DNA of 64,000 nucleotides, taken from Halomonas sp. LBP4. Lineage in GTDB: Bacteria > Pseudomonadota > Gammaproteobacteria > Pseudomonadales > Halomonadaceae. Shown piece by piece: positions 19,035 to 29,347 of the stretch. Numbering within the stretch: the first letter of the stretch is position 1; each line of letters begins with the position of its first letter. The stretch lies in NCBI RefSeq assembly GCF_003202205.1, contig NZ_PDOG01000001.1, forward strand, positions 342,507 to 406,506, in the 5' to 3' direction. Made by a program: the position numbers and the translations under genes. Under the pieces are notes generated by a model, which did not search any database, was not told the origin of the DNA, and was given only the letters and a program-made list of their open reading frames with translations.

Positions 19035-19112
19035 CCCGCCAGGTGTCCGGGCCCGCCGCCGAAACCGCGGCGACCGGCGCCAGGGCGCCGGTCGCCGTGT
19101 GTCTGGCGGGTC
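19033..19112. terminator. Nested inverted repeat between DUF2062 gene and lolD
   Basis: An outer 10 bp stem GACCCGCCAG (19033-19042) pairs with CTGGCGGGTC (19103-19112) and encloses an 11 bp stem GGCGACCGGCG (19069-19079) with CGCCGGTCGCC (19086-19096). It fills the 90 bp gap between convergent genes and its outer arm overlaps the stop codon of the DUF2062 gene. No U-run follows, so it may act as a strong bidirectional stem rather than a classical intrinsic terminator. Confidence 0.6.
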
Positions 19113-19124
19113 GCGATACGCGAC

Positions 19125-19838
19125 TCAGGCCCGGGGCTGCTCGGCGAGGCGCCCGCCATCGAGCTTGAGCACGCGATCCTGGTGGGCCGCCAGTGCCGGG
19201 TCATGGGTCACCACCACGAAGGCGCAGGCGGTGGTGCGCGCCAGCTCATCCATCAGTGCCAGGATGCTCGCCGCCGTAGTCTGATCCAGGTTGCCGGTGG
19301 GCTCGTCCATCAGCACCAGGCTCGGGTCGGTGACCAGGGCCCGGGCGATGGCGACCCGCTGGCGTTCGCCGCCGGAAAGCTCACCCGGCTTGTGGTCGGC
19401 ACGCTCCGCCATGCCCACCCTGGCGAGGATCTCCAGCGCCCGGGCCTCGGCGGCCTTCTTGCGCTGCCCCCGCACGATCAGCGGCAGGGCGGCGTTCTCC
19501 AGCGCCGTGAATTCCGCCAGCAGGTGGTGGAACTGGTAGACGAAGCCGATGAGCCGGTTGCGAAAGCGCCCCAGGGCGGCGTCGCCGAGGTTGCGCAGCG
19601 ACTCGCCGGCGATATGCACCTCGCCCCGGCTGGGGCTATCGAGCCCGCCCAGCAGGTTGAGCAGCGTGGTCTTGCCGGAGCCGGAGCTGCCGACGATAGC
19701 CACTCGCTCCCCGGCGTGGACCCGCAGCTCCAGGCCGTCGAGCACGGTGAGGTCCTGGGGACCCTCGCGGTAGATCCGGGTCAGGTCGTGGCACACCAGC
19801 ATCGGCTGGGCGGCAGCAGCGCTTGGCGCAGCGGACAT
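19125..19838 (-). CDS. lolD: Lipoprotein-releasing system ATPase LolD
   Basis: ATPase of the Lol transporter that extracts outer-membrane lipoproteins from the inner membrane and hands them to LolA. 237 residues. Walker A GSSGSGKTT is at 50-58, the ABC signature LSGGE at 154-158 and Walker B VLMDEPTGNLD at 175-185; GFVYQFHHLLAEFTALEN is typical of LolD. ATG 19838 is chosen for the AAGGAGA ribosome site 6 nt upstream; it lies 49 nt after the lolC stop. Confidence 0.94.
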   Translation of the reverse strand: MSAAPSAAAAQPMLVCHDLTRIYREGPQDLTVLDGLELRVHAGERVAIVGSSGSGKTTLLNLLGGLDSPSRGEVHIAGESLRNLGDAALGRFRNRLIGFVYQFHHLLAEFTALENAALPLIVRGQRKKAAEARALEILARVGMAERADHKPGELSGGERQRVAIARALVTDPSLVLMDEPTGNLDQTTAASILALMDELARTTACAFVVVTHDPALAAHQDRVLKLDGGRLAEQPRA

Positions 19839-19887
19839 CGGCGTCTCCTTGTGCGGATCCTGATGGGTACGCGGGTGGAGGCTCGAC

Positions 19888-21129
19888 TCATTCATAACGC
19901 AGCACCTCGGCCGGCTGGACCCGCGCCGCGCGCCAGGCGGGATAGAGGGTCGACAGGAAGGTCAGGACCAGGGCGGCGGCGACGATGTCGCGCACGTCGG
20001 CCCAGTGGAGTCGGGACGGCAGGTCGCTGATGAAGTAGACCCCGGCATCGAGGAACTGGAAGCCCAGCGTCGACTCGACCCACCCGATGAGATCCGCAAT
20101 GGTCAGCGCCAGCAGCACGCCGAGTCCCACCCCGACGAGAATCCCGATCGTGCCGATGGCCAGCCCCTGGACGATGAAGATGCCCATGATCGAGCGCGGC
20201 GTGGCGCCGATGGTGCGCAGGATAGCGATGTCGGCATGCTTGTCGGTGACCACCATCACCAGGGTCGAGACGATGTTGAAGGCCGCCACGGCGATGATCA
20301 CCGTGAGCAGCAGCGCGATCATGCGCTTCTCCATCTGGATCGCCTGAAAGAGGTTGCCGTGGGAGAAGGTCCAGTCGAGGCCGCGGTAGCCCGCGCCGAG
20401 TTCGTCGATGATGGCCCGGGTCTCGCTGCCGGCCAGGAAGAGATCACTCAGTTCGAGGCGCAGCCCACCCACCGCATCGCCCATCCGGGCCAGGGTCTGC
20501 ATGTCCTCGATATTGGCGTAGGCCAGGCCGGCATCGAGATCGGCGCCGACGCTGAAGATGCCGCTCACGTTGAAGCGCTTGAGCCGCGGGAAGACCCCGG
20601 CCGGGGTGATCGAGGCCTCGGGCACCAGCAGGGTGACCCGATCGCCTACCCCCACGCCCAGGCGCCGGGCCAGGATCGAGCCGAGCACGATGTTCCACTC
20701 GCCGGGCTCGAGATCCTCGAGGCTGCCCCGGCTCATGTGCTCGTCGACGATCGACACCCGGCTCTCCCACTCGGGATCGATGCCGTTGACCAGGGCGCCC
20801 TCGTTGCGACCGCCCACCGAGAACATGCCCTGCTGCTCCACATAGGGCGCGGCGCCGATCACCCGCTCGCGTTCCATCAGCCGCTCGGCCAGCGACCGCC
20901 ATTCGGTGACCCCCCCGGGCGACTCGATCTTGGTGTGCGGCACCATGCCGAGGATCCGGGTGCGCAGCTCGTGGTCGAAGCCGTTCATCACGGAAAGCAC
21001 CAGGATCAGCACCGCCACGCCCAGCATCAGCCCCAGCATGGAGGTCAGCGAGATGAAGGAGATGAAATGGTTGCGGCGCTTGGCGCGCACATAGCGCAAC
21101 CCGATCAGGAAAGGCAGGCGGTCGAGCAT
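19888..21129 (-). CDS. lolC: Lipoprotein-releasing system permease, LolC/LolE family
   Basis: 413 residues with the MacB/FtsX-type layout: membrane helix 1 (about 24-46, after RAKRRNHFISFIS), a large periplasmic domain (47-270), then three helices (about 273-297, 318-350 and 378-400), ending PAWRAARVQPAEVLRYE. It supplies the membrane part of the LolCDE-type lipoprotein extractor. Only one such permease gene is present here; lolD is followed directly by an unrelated convergent gene. It may therefore be a LolF-type single permease working as a homodimer, unless a lolE lies elsewhere. Confidence 0.9.
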   Translation of the reverse strand: MLDRLPFLIGLRYVRAKRRNHFISFISLTSMLGLMLGVAVLILVLSVMNGFDHELRTRILGMVPHTKIESPGGVTEWRSLAERLMERERVIGAAPYVEQQGMFSVGGRNEGALVNGIDPEWESRVSIVDEHMSRGSLEDLEPGEWNIVLGSILARRLGVGVGDRVTLLVPEASITPAGVFPRLKRFNVSGIFSVGADLDAGLAYANIEDMQTLARMGDAVGGLRLELSDLFLAGSETRAIIDELGAGYRGLDWTFSHGNLFQAIQMEKRMIALLLTVIIAVAAFNIVSTLVMVVTDKHADIAILRTIGATPRSIMGIFIVQGLAIGTIGILVGVGLGVLLALTIADLIGWVESTLGFQFLDAGVYFISDLPSRLHWADVRDIVAAALVLTFLSTLYPAWRAARVQPAEVLRYE

Positions 21130-21212
21130 GGTGTCGTTCCTTGTCAGCGGGGGGTCATGGTACGGTTTTTTGCACGATACTGCATCGGTCGACGAAGCGG
21201 ATTCCCCGATGC

Positions 21213-21241
21213 TTGCAACATTGCCGTGCTGGCCCTACATT
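21213..21241 (+). promoter_or_regulatory. Weak candidate promoter for aguA
   Basis: TTGCAA (21213-21218), a 17 bp spacer and TACATT (21236-21241) lie 40 bp before the aguA ATG in the 150 bp divergent gap with lolC. Each hexamer matches 4 of 6 consensus bases, so this is only suggestive. Confidence 0.3.
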
Positions 21242-21280
21242 TCGCCGGCCACGATGATCCACTCGACGAGATTCAGCCCC

Positions 21281-22336
21281 ATGGCCGATCGCCTGCTTCC
21301 CGAATGGCACCCCCAGGATGCCGTGCAACTGACATGGCCCGGTCCCGACAGCGACTGGGCCCCGCTGCTCGAGCGCATCGAGGCCACCCTTGAGGCCATG
21401 GTGGTCGCCATCGCCCGCTACCAGGCCGTGCTGGTCGGCGTACCCGACGCCGCCACCCGGACCCATCTCGAGCGGCGCTTCGCCCGGCTGGGCGTGGATG
21501 CCTCCCGCCTGCACCTGCTGGTGGCCGCCGCCGACGACACCTGGGCCCGGGACCATGGCCCGATCGCCGTGGAGCGCCACGGGGCACCGCTGCTGCTCGA
21601 CTACGTCTTCACCGGCTGGGGAGGCAAATACGCGGCCGAGCGCGACAACACCCTGACGAGGCGCCTGGCCGAGGCCGGCGTCTTCGCCTGTCCGGTGGTC
21701 AGTCACGACCTGGTGCTCGAGGGCGGAGCCCTCGACACCGACGGCCAGGGCACCCTGCTGACCACCGAGGCCTGTCTGCTCAACCCCAACCGCAACCCGG
21801 GCCTCGACCGCGCGGCGATGGAAGCCCGACTGCAGGCCGACCTCGGCATCACGCGGGTGCTGTGGCTGGCCAACGGCCACCTCGAGGGCGACGATACCGA
21901 CAGCCATGTGGACACCCTGGTGCGCTTCTGTGACCCCGGCACCATCGCCTATGTGCGCTGCGACGACGAGAGCGACCCCCACTACCCGGCGCTGGCCGCC
22001 ATGGAGGCCGAGCTCCGCGCCCTGCGCCGCCTCGACGGCGAGCCCTATCGACTGGTCCCGCTGCCCTGGCCGCGCCCCTGCTTCGACCCGGTGGACGGCC
22101 ACCGGCTGCCGGCAACCTATGCCAACTTCCTGATCATCAACGGTGCCGTGCTGGTGCCGGTCTACGGCGACGCCGCCGACACCCGGGCGTTGACCGCCCT
22201 GGCCGGCGCCTTCCCCGATCGCGACATCGTGCCCATCGACTGCCTGAGCGTGATCCGCCAGCACGGCAGCCTGCACTGCCTGACCATGCAGCTGCCCCGG
22301 GGCAGCCTGGCCGTTGAGGATACGGCGGTTACCTGA
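21281..22336 (+). CDS. aguA: Agmatine deiminase
   Basis: Converts agmatine to N-carbamoylputrescine and ammonia, the second step from arginine to putrescine. 351 residues, typical length. Conserved segments are LPEWHPQDAVQLTWPGPDSDW at the start, DDTWARDHGPI, FTGWGGKY, LEGGALDTDGQGTLL and SHVDTLVRF, and the nucleophile C333 in GSLHCLTMQ near the end. The frame is open upstream, but ATG 21281 begins the conserved block; an ATG at 21254 is an alternative. aguB follows on the same strand with a structured repeat between them. Confidence 0.93.
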   Translation: MADRLLPEWHPQDAVQLTWPGPDSDWAPLLERIEATLEAMVVAIARYQAVLVGVPDAATRTHLERRFARLGVDASRLHLLVAAADDTWARDHGPIAVERHGAPLLLDYVFTGWGGKYAAERDNTLTRRLAEAGVFACPVVSHDLVLEGGALDTDGQGTLLTTEACLLNPNRNPGLDRAAMEARLQADLGITRVLWLANGHLEGDDTDSHVDTLVRFCDPGTIAYVRCDDESDPHYPALAAMEAELRALRRLDGEPYRLVPLPWPRPCFDPVDGHRLPATYANFLIINGAVLVPVYGDAADTRALTALAGAFPDRDIVPIDCLSVIRQHGSLHCLTMQLPRGSLAVEDTAVT

Positions 22337-22343
22337 AGCGAGA

Positions 22344-22442
22344 GGCGCCGGGGGCAGGTCAGAGCGGGGGTCCTTTTCCAGGGAAGGAAAAGGTAGCGTA
22401 CAGGGAAGTATTCACAGCGCCCCCGCGGAGACCTGTCGCCGG
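22344..22442 (+). repeat. Dispersed structured repeat, copy 2
   Basis: Second copy, in the 142 bp gap between aguA and aguB and so very likely transcribed within that operon. Stems: 22354-22360 with 22430-22436; 22364-22370 with 22420-22426 (7 bp, perfect); hairpin 22372-22379 with 22386-22393 (8 bp, perfect) and loop AGGGAA; then GTAC-AGGGAA-GTAT, a 4 bp hairpin replacing GCCC/GGGT of the other copies. Linkers TAGC and TCACAGCG are conserved. Confidence 0.85.
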
Positions 22443-22478
22443 ATCAGCCTCGAGAATAGACCTACGAGGAGAGTCAAC

Positions 22479-23381
22479 ATGCCCCGTCATCTGAAGGTCG
22501 GCCTGGTCCAGCAGCCCGCCTGGCCCGACAAGGCGCGCAGCCTGGCCGAGAGCGAGGCCGGCGTGCGCGAGCTGGCCACCGCCGGCGCCGAGCTGGTGAT
22601 GCTGCAGGAACTCCACGCCACCCACTACTTCTGCCAGTACGAGGACGCCGAGCTCTTCGACCTGGCCGAGCCGCTGGACGGCCCCAGCGGCCAGCGGCTG
22701 GCCGCGCTGGCCGCCGAGCTCGATATCGTGCTGGTGGGCTCGCTGTTCGAACGCCGCGCCCCGGGGCTCTACCACAACACCGCCGTGGTCTACGACCGCA
22801 AGCTCGGCCGGGTGGGTCACTACCGCAAGATGCACATCCCGGACGATCCCGGCTTCTACGAGAAGTTCTACTTCACCCCCGGCGACGTCGACGAGGCCCG
22901 GGGCCAGGGCTTCTCGCCCATCGACACCTCGGTGGGCCGGCTTGGCCTGCTGGTGTGCTGGGACCAGTGGTACCCGGAGGGGGCCCGCCTGATGGCACTC
23001 GCCGGCGCGGAGCTGCTGCTCTACCCCACCGCCATCGGCTGGCATCCCCCCGACGACGACGCCGAGAAGCACCGCCAGAAGGATGCCTGGACGCTGATCC
23101 AGCGCAGCCACGGCGTGGCCAACGGGCTCCCGGTGGTCGTCGCCAACCGGGTCGGCCACGAGCCCGACCACTCGGGCGTGAGCCCCGGCATCGACTTCTG
23201 GGGGGGCAGCTTCATCTGCGGCCCCCAGGGCGAACTGCTGGCCCACGCCGGCGTGCAGGCCGAGCGGCTGCTGGTGACCCTGGACATGACCCGTTGCGAG
23301 GAGGTACGACGCATGTGGCCGTACCTCCGCGATCGCCGGATCGATGCCTATGGCGACCTGACGCGGCGCTACCGGGACTGA
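22479..23381 (+). CDS. aguB: N-carbamoylputrescine amidase
   Basis: Hydrolyses N-carbamoylputrescine to putrescine, CO2 and ammonia, completing the pathway begun by aguA. 300 residues of the nitrilase superfamily with the catalytic triad E44 (MLQELH), K117 (HYRKMHIPDDPGFYEKFYF region) and C160 (LLVCWDQWYPE). The FYEKFYFTPGD segment is typical of AguB. ATG 22479 follows GAGGAGA by 7 nt; the frame is open upstream through the repeat but that part is not homologous. A U-rich terminator follows. Confidence 0.94.
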   Translation: MPRHLKVGLVQQPAWPDKARSLAESEAGVRELATAGAELVMLQELHATHYFCQYEDAELFDLAEPLDGPSGQRLAALAAELDIVLVGSLFERRAPGLYHNTAVVYDRKLGRVGHYRKMHIPDDPGFYEKFYFTPGDVDEARGQGFSPIDTSVGRLGLLVCWDQWYPEGARLMALAGAELLLYPTAIGWHPPDDDAEKHRQKDAWTLIQRSHGVANGLPVVVANRVGHEPDHSGVSPGIDFWGGSFICGPQGELLAHAGVQAERLLVTLDMTRCEEVRRMWPYLRDRRIDAYGDLTRRYRD

Positions 23382-23449
23382 GCGGTCGGGCCCCACGAGT
23401 AGTAGCTCGACAGTGGCGGCACGTTCGCCGATAAAGACGCCGAGGCCGC

Positions 23450-23541
23450 CCCTATGGGGTCAGACCCCGGCCGAGTTACCTGGCCTGTCATAGTGCACCT
23501 TGCGAGCGGATTCGACGCCGCCGGGGTCTGACCCCATAGGG
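23450..23541. repeat. 22 bp perfect inverted repeat, REP/MITE-like
   Basis: CCTATGGGGTCAGACCCCGG begins the left arm (23450-23471), and its exact complement forms the right arm (23520-23541), with 48 bp between. Each arm also contains the near-palindrome GGGGTCAGACCCC, a core seen in REP-type repeats of many proteobacteria. It lies in the 294 bp gap after aguB. No transposase is nearby, so it would be a non-autonomous or REP-like element. Confidence 0.7.
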
Positions 23542-23607
23542 CCTCCCAGCACTGGCTGCCCGCCACGTAGTCGACCCAATCAGCTGATTTCTCATCAATG
23601 CTTGTGA

Positions 23608-23646
23608 AGACACCCCCGCCGGCTCGGCCGACGGGGGTGTTTTTTC
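23608..23646 (+). terminator. Intrinsic terminator after aguB
   Basis: ACACCCCCG and CGGGGGTGT flank a GC-rich loop (23610-23640) and are followed by six T, the classic Rho-independent form on the plus strand. It ends the aguA-aguB transcript. A second small inverted repeat, CTTCAAGC with GCTTGAAG (23646-23673), follows directly and reaches the stop of the convergent Nudix gene. Confidence 0.85.
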
Positions 23647-23675
23647 TTCAAGCTTCCAGCTTACGGCTTGAAGCT

Positions 23676-24632
23676 CTATTTCCAGAAATCCCTGATCGAG
23701 GCGATGCCCTGGGCGCCCACCGCACGGGCATGGTTGGCGTCGAAGCGGGTCATGCCGCCCAGCGCAAAGACCGGCATGGCGGCGCGCTCGACCAGCTGCT
23801 GGAAGTCGTGCCAGCCCATGGGCGCCACCTCCGGATGCGACGGCGTGGTGCGCAGCGGCGAGAGGGTCACGAAATCGCAGCCGAGGCGGCCGGCCTGGAC
23901 CAGCTGTGCACGGTCGTGGGTGGAGGCGGAGAGCCACTTGCCCTCGGCGATGGGCCGGCGCTCCAGCGACATCAGTCGTTCGCTGGTCAGATGGATGCCG
24001 TCGGCATCGACCTTCTCCAGCAGGCCCGGCTCGCCATTGAGCAGCAGCCGAGCCTCGAAGCGGCGACACAGCGCCAGCGCCTGCTCGGCGCGGGCCAGGT
24101 AGGCCGGCTCGTCCAGCGACTTGTCGCGCAGCTGCACCAGCCGCACGCCGTCCTCGACCAGCGCCCGCTCCAGACGCTCGAGGAAGAGCGCCTCGTCCTC
24201 CTCCTCGGCGGTGATCAGGTACTCGGTGGGCAGCATCACCGCCCGCAGGATCGGCAGGTTGGCCGCCGGAAACGGGTAGTTGACCAGCTCCGCCATGGGC
24301 ACCCAGCGTACCGCCTGCCCCTCCCGGCCGAAGGGCTCGCCGGAGAACTCATGGACCTGCCACACATCCAGCAGGATGTGCTTGTCGGCGTATTCGTGGT
24401 GGATGCGAATCAGCGGCTGGGCCCGCTGGATCTCCACCCCCAGCTCCTCATGCAGTTCGCGCTTGAGCCCCTCGAGCCCGGTCTCGTAGGGTGCCAGCTT
24501 GCCGCCCGGAAACTCCCACAGGCCACCGTGATCGACGTTGGACGGCCGACGGGCGAGCAGCACCGCCCGGCCGTCGGCACTGATGATGGCGGCGGCCGCC
24601 ACGTGCACCCTTCTCTTCACCATTGCGTTCAT
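23676..24632 (-). CDS. Nudix hydrolase fused to thiamine phosphate synthase-like domain
   Basis: 318 residues. Residues 1-135 form a MutT-type Nudix domain with a complete Nudix box (G43 to G65, containing RELHEELG), expected to cleave oxidised nucleotides such as 8-oxo-dGTP. Residues 140-318 resemble ThiE/TenI (LVQLRDKS, LLNGE, GIHLTSERL, PVFALGGMT). In this fused family the ThiE part is usually not a proven TMP synthase, and a thiamine role is uncertain. The same fusion lies beside argJ and secA in Pseudomonas, which supports orthology. argJ is 77 nt upstream. Confidence 0.9.
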   Translation of the reverse strand: MNAMVKRRVHVAAAAIISADGRAVLLARRPSNVDHGGLWEFPGGKLAPYETGLEGLKRELHEELGVEIQRAQPLIRIHHEYADKHILLDVWQVHEFSGEPFGREGQAVRWVPMAELVNYPFPAANLPILRAVMLPTEYLITAEEEDEALFLERLERALVEDGVRLVQLRDKSLDEPAYLARAEQALALCRRFEARLLLNGEPGLLEKVDADGIHLTSERLMSLERRPIAEGKWLSASTHDRAQLVQAGRLGCDFVTLSPLRTTPSHPEVAPMGWHDFQQLVERAAMPVFALGGMTRFDANHARAVGAQGIASIRDFWK

Positions 24633-24709
24633 TCACTCTTCCAACTTGTCCGCGCGGGCCAGGGCACGGCGCGGGATCTCTGTCTGGCTGTTGGCCACTA
24701 TCGTGCCGG

Positions 24710-25939
24710 TCAGCTGCGGTAGTCGGCGTTGATGGTCACATACTCGTGGGAGAGGTCCGAGGTCCAGACCGTGGCGGTCTCCGCGCCGCGCCCCAGGTCG
24801 ATGCGGATGGCGATCTCCTCCCGGGCCATCACGGCGCTGCCCGCCTCCTCGGTATAGCCGGCGGCACGGCCACCGTTCTCCACCAGCCGCACCTCGCCCA
24901 GGTCGATGGTCACCCGCGCCACGTCGAAGTCCTTCACCGGCGCACGCCCCACCGCGGCCAGGATCCGCCCCCAGTTGGCATCCGAGGCGTAGAGGGCGGT
25001 CTTGACCAGCGGCGAATGGGCCACGGTGAAGGCCACGTCCAGGGCCTCCCGCCGGCTCGCCGCCGAGTCGACCTGGAGGGTGACGAACTTGGTCGCTCCC
25101 TCGCCGTCGCGGATGACCGCCTGGGCCAGCTCGGTCATCACCCGCTGCAGGCCGTTGCGGAACACCGCGACCTGCTCCTCGCTGGCCACGCTGGCCCCCC
25201 GGCCGGTGGCGATCAACATGCAGGCATCGTTGGTGGAGGTATCACTGTCCACCGTGATGCAGTTGAAGGAGCGATCCACCGTCTCGCGCAGCAACGCCTC
25301 GAGCAGTGACTGCTCGATGGCGGCATCGGTGGCCACGAAGGCCAGCATGGTGGCCATGTCGGGACGGATCATGCCCGAGCCCTTGCTGATGCCGTTGATG
25401 GTCACGCGGCTGTCGCCCAGCTCCAGGGTCACGCTGGCCCCCTTGGCGCGGGTATCGGTGGTGAGGATGCCCTCGCCCGCCTCGCGCCAGGCCGCGCTCC
25501 CCGCGTCGAGTGCCTCGAGCGCCCCGGGCAGGCCGCCGAGCAACCGCTCCATCGGCAGCGGTTCGCCGATCACCCCGGTGGAGAACGGCAAGACGCGCTC
25601 CTCGGCCACGCCGCCCAGTCGCGCCAGTTCGGCGCAAGCGATGCAGGCATCGCGCAGGCCGGCCTCGCCGGTACCGGCATTGGCGTTGCCGGTGTTGATC
25701 ACCAGGTAGCGCGGCCCCTCGCCACGGGCGACACAGGCCGCCAGGTGCTCCCTGGCCACGCTCACCGGCGCGGCGCAGAAAGCGTTGCGGGTGAAGGTGC
25801 CCGCGACCCAGGCCCCCTCGGGCATCTCGATCACCACCAGATCACGACGGCCGGGCTTCTTGATGCCCGCCATGGTCGTCCCCAAGCGCAGGCCCTCGAT
25901 CACCGGCATCTCCGGAAAGCGTGCTTCACCCACTGCCAT
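24710..25939 (-). CDS. argJ: Bifunctional ornithine acetyltransferase/N-acetylglutamate synthase
   Basis: Transfers acetyl between N-acetylornithine and glutamate in the cyclic arginine pathway. 409 residues made as one chain that cleaves itself before the nucleophile T197 in DMATMLAFVATDA. The substrate loops INTGNANAGTGE and FSTGVIGEPLPM are present. ATG 25939 is supported by an AGGAGAGAAG ribosome site; the frame is open 15 codons further. It follows secA and a heptanucleotide array on the same strand. Confidence 0.95.
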   Translation of the reverse strand: MAVGEARFPEMPVIEGLRLGTTMAGIKKPGRRDLVVIEMPEGAWVAGTFTRNAFCAAPVSVAREHLAACVARGEGPRYLVINTGNANAGTGEAGLRDACIACAELARLGGVAEERVLPFSTGVIGEPLPMERLLGGLPGALEALDAGSAAWREAGEGILTTDTRAKGASVTLELGDSRVTINGISKGSGMIRPDMATMLAFVATDAAIEQSLLEALLRETVDRSFNCITVDSDTSTNDACMLIATGRGASVASEEQVAVFRNGLQRVMTELAQAVIRDGEGATKFVTLQVDSAASRREALDVAFTVAHSPLVKTALYASDANWGRILAAVGRAPVKDFDVARVTIDLGEVRLVENGGRAAGYTEEAGSAVMAREEIAIRIDLGRGAETATVWTSDLSHEYVTINADYRS

Positions 25940-26016
25940 GGTCTTCTCTCCTGTCTGGAATCCGCTCCGAGCTTCGAGCAACATGGTGTCCTCTGACTCG
26001 AGGCCCGCAACACTTG

Positions 26017-26056
26017 GCCCGCAGCCCGCAGCCCGTAGCCCGCAGCCCGCAGCCCG

Positions 26057-26058
<2 letters not shown>
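26017..26058 (-). repeat. GCCCGCA heptanucleotide array at the secA stop
   Basis: Six tandem heptamers (GCCCGCA with GCCCGTA and GCCCGTC variants) run up to and into the secA stop codon at 26057-26059. The same heptamer on the other strand occurs at 58052-58079 near the zapE end. The 117 bp secA-argJ gap contains little else. Confidence 0.75.
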
Positions 26059-28798
<2,740 letters not shown>

Positions 28799-28812
28799 GA
28801 AGGGTCCAATAT

Positions 28813-28882
28813 CTGCGTGTGGCATCGTGCCGGCCCCGGAGTGGCCGGCCGTTCGAGCGGTTCTATCAGCTTGCCCACGCAG
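28813..28882 (-). promoter_or_regulatory. Predicted RNA stem linking small ORF end to secA start
   Basis: In the minus-strand RNA, CTGCGTGGGCA (28882-28872, the last sense codons of the small ORF) pairs with TGCCACACGCAG (28824-28813), giving 11 bp with one bulged A. It encloses a second 7 bp hairpin GCCGGCC/GGCCGGC (28849-28843 with 28835-28829). The 3' arm ends 14 nt before the secA ATG, next to its weak ribosome site. A ribosome halted near the end of the small ORF would cover the 5' arm and open the stem. Confidence 0.6.
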
Positions 28883-29240
28883 CGGGCGGGCCTCGACGTG
28901 TCAGGACATCATGGGCGGCGGTGAGGCGCCGCCGGAGTGGCGACAGGCGGCGCCGGCTCCACCGAGGCGCCGGCGGGGTGCGGCCGGTGCCCGCGGGCCA
29001 CCGCGTGAGCGCGCGACGGCGGGCCTGGAACCGCGAGCTGGCACGGATCAGGGCCGGGGCCAGGATGCAGATCTGGGCGATCCGCTCGGCGTGGCGCAGG
29101 CTCTCGACCTGCCCCAGCCCGGCCGGCAGCAGGCAGCCCACCAGCAGGCCGGCCAGCCACCAGCGCGCCGGGCGGCGCACCACCGCGGGGCGATGGCCGC
29201 GGGGGGCGGCGTGGCGGGTGGAGGACTGGACGGTCGGCAT
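28866..29240 (-). CDS. Candidate SecM-like arrest peptide upstream of secA
   Basis: 124 residues, no family recognised by overall similarity. A basic N-region of 28 residues is followed by a hydrophobic stretch [17 protein letters not shown], like a signal peptide with an unusually long n-region. The rest is strongly basic. It ends [13 protein letters not shown], placing an R-x-G-P motif six residues before the stop; E. coli SecM ends with R-A-G-P five residues before its stop. Nearly all codons in the first two thirds end in G or C, supporting real coding. It lies 67 nt before secA on the same strand, with a stem joining its last codons to the secA leader. Function is inferred from position and motif. 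Its ribosome site (GGGAG, 12 nt before ATG) is mediocre. Confidence 0.6.
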   Translation of the reverse strand: MPTVQSSTRHAAPRGHRPAVVRRPARWWLAGLLVGCLLPAGLGQVESLRHAERIAQICILAPALIRASSRFQARRRALTRWPAGTGRTPPAPRWSRRRLSPLRRRLTAAHDVLTRRGPPAAWAS

Positions 29241-29347
29241 GCTGTCGACGAACTCCCGAGCGTGCTAGGCTCTCGCTGTTGGCCGGTTGCCGGCCCCATG
29301 ACGTGGCCGGATGCGGAGATCAGGGGAAGGCCCCGAGAAACAAGCCC

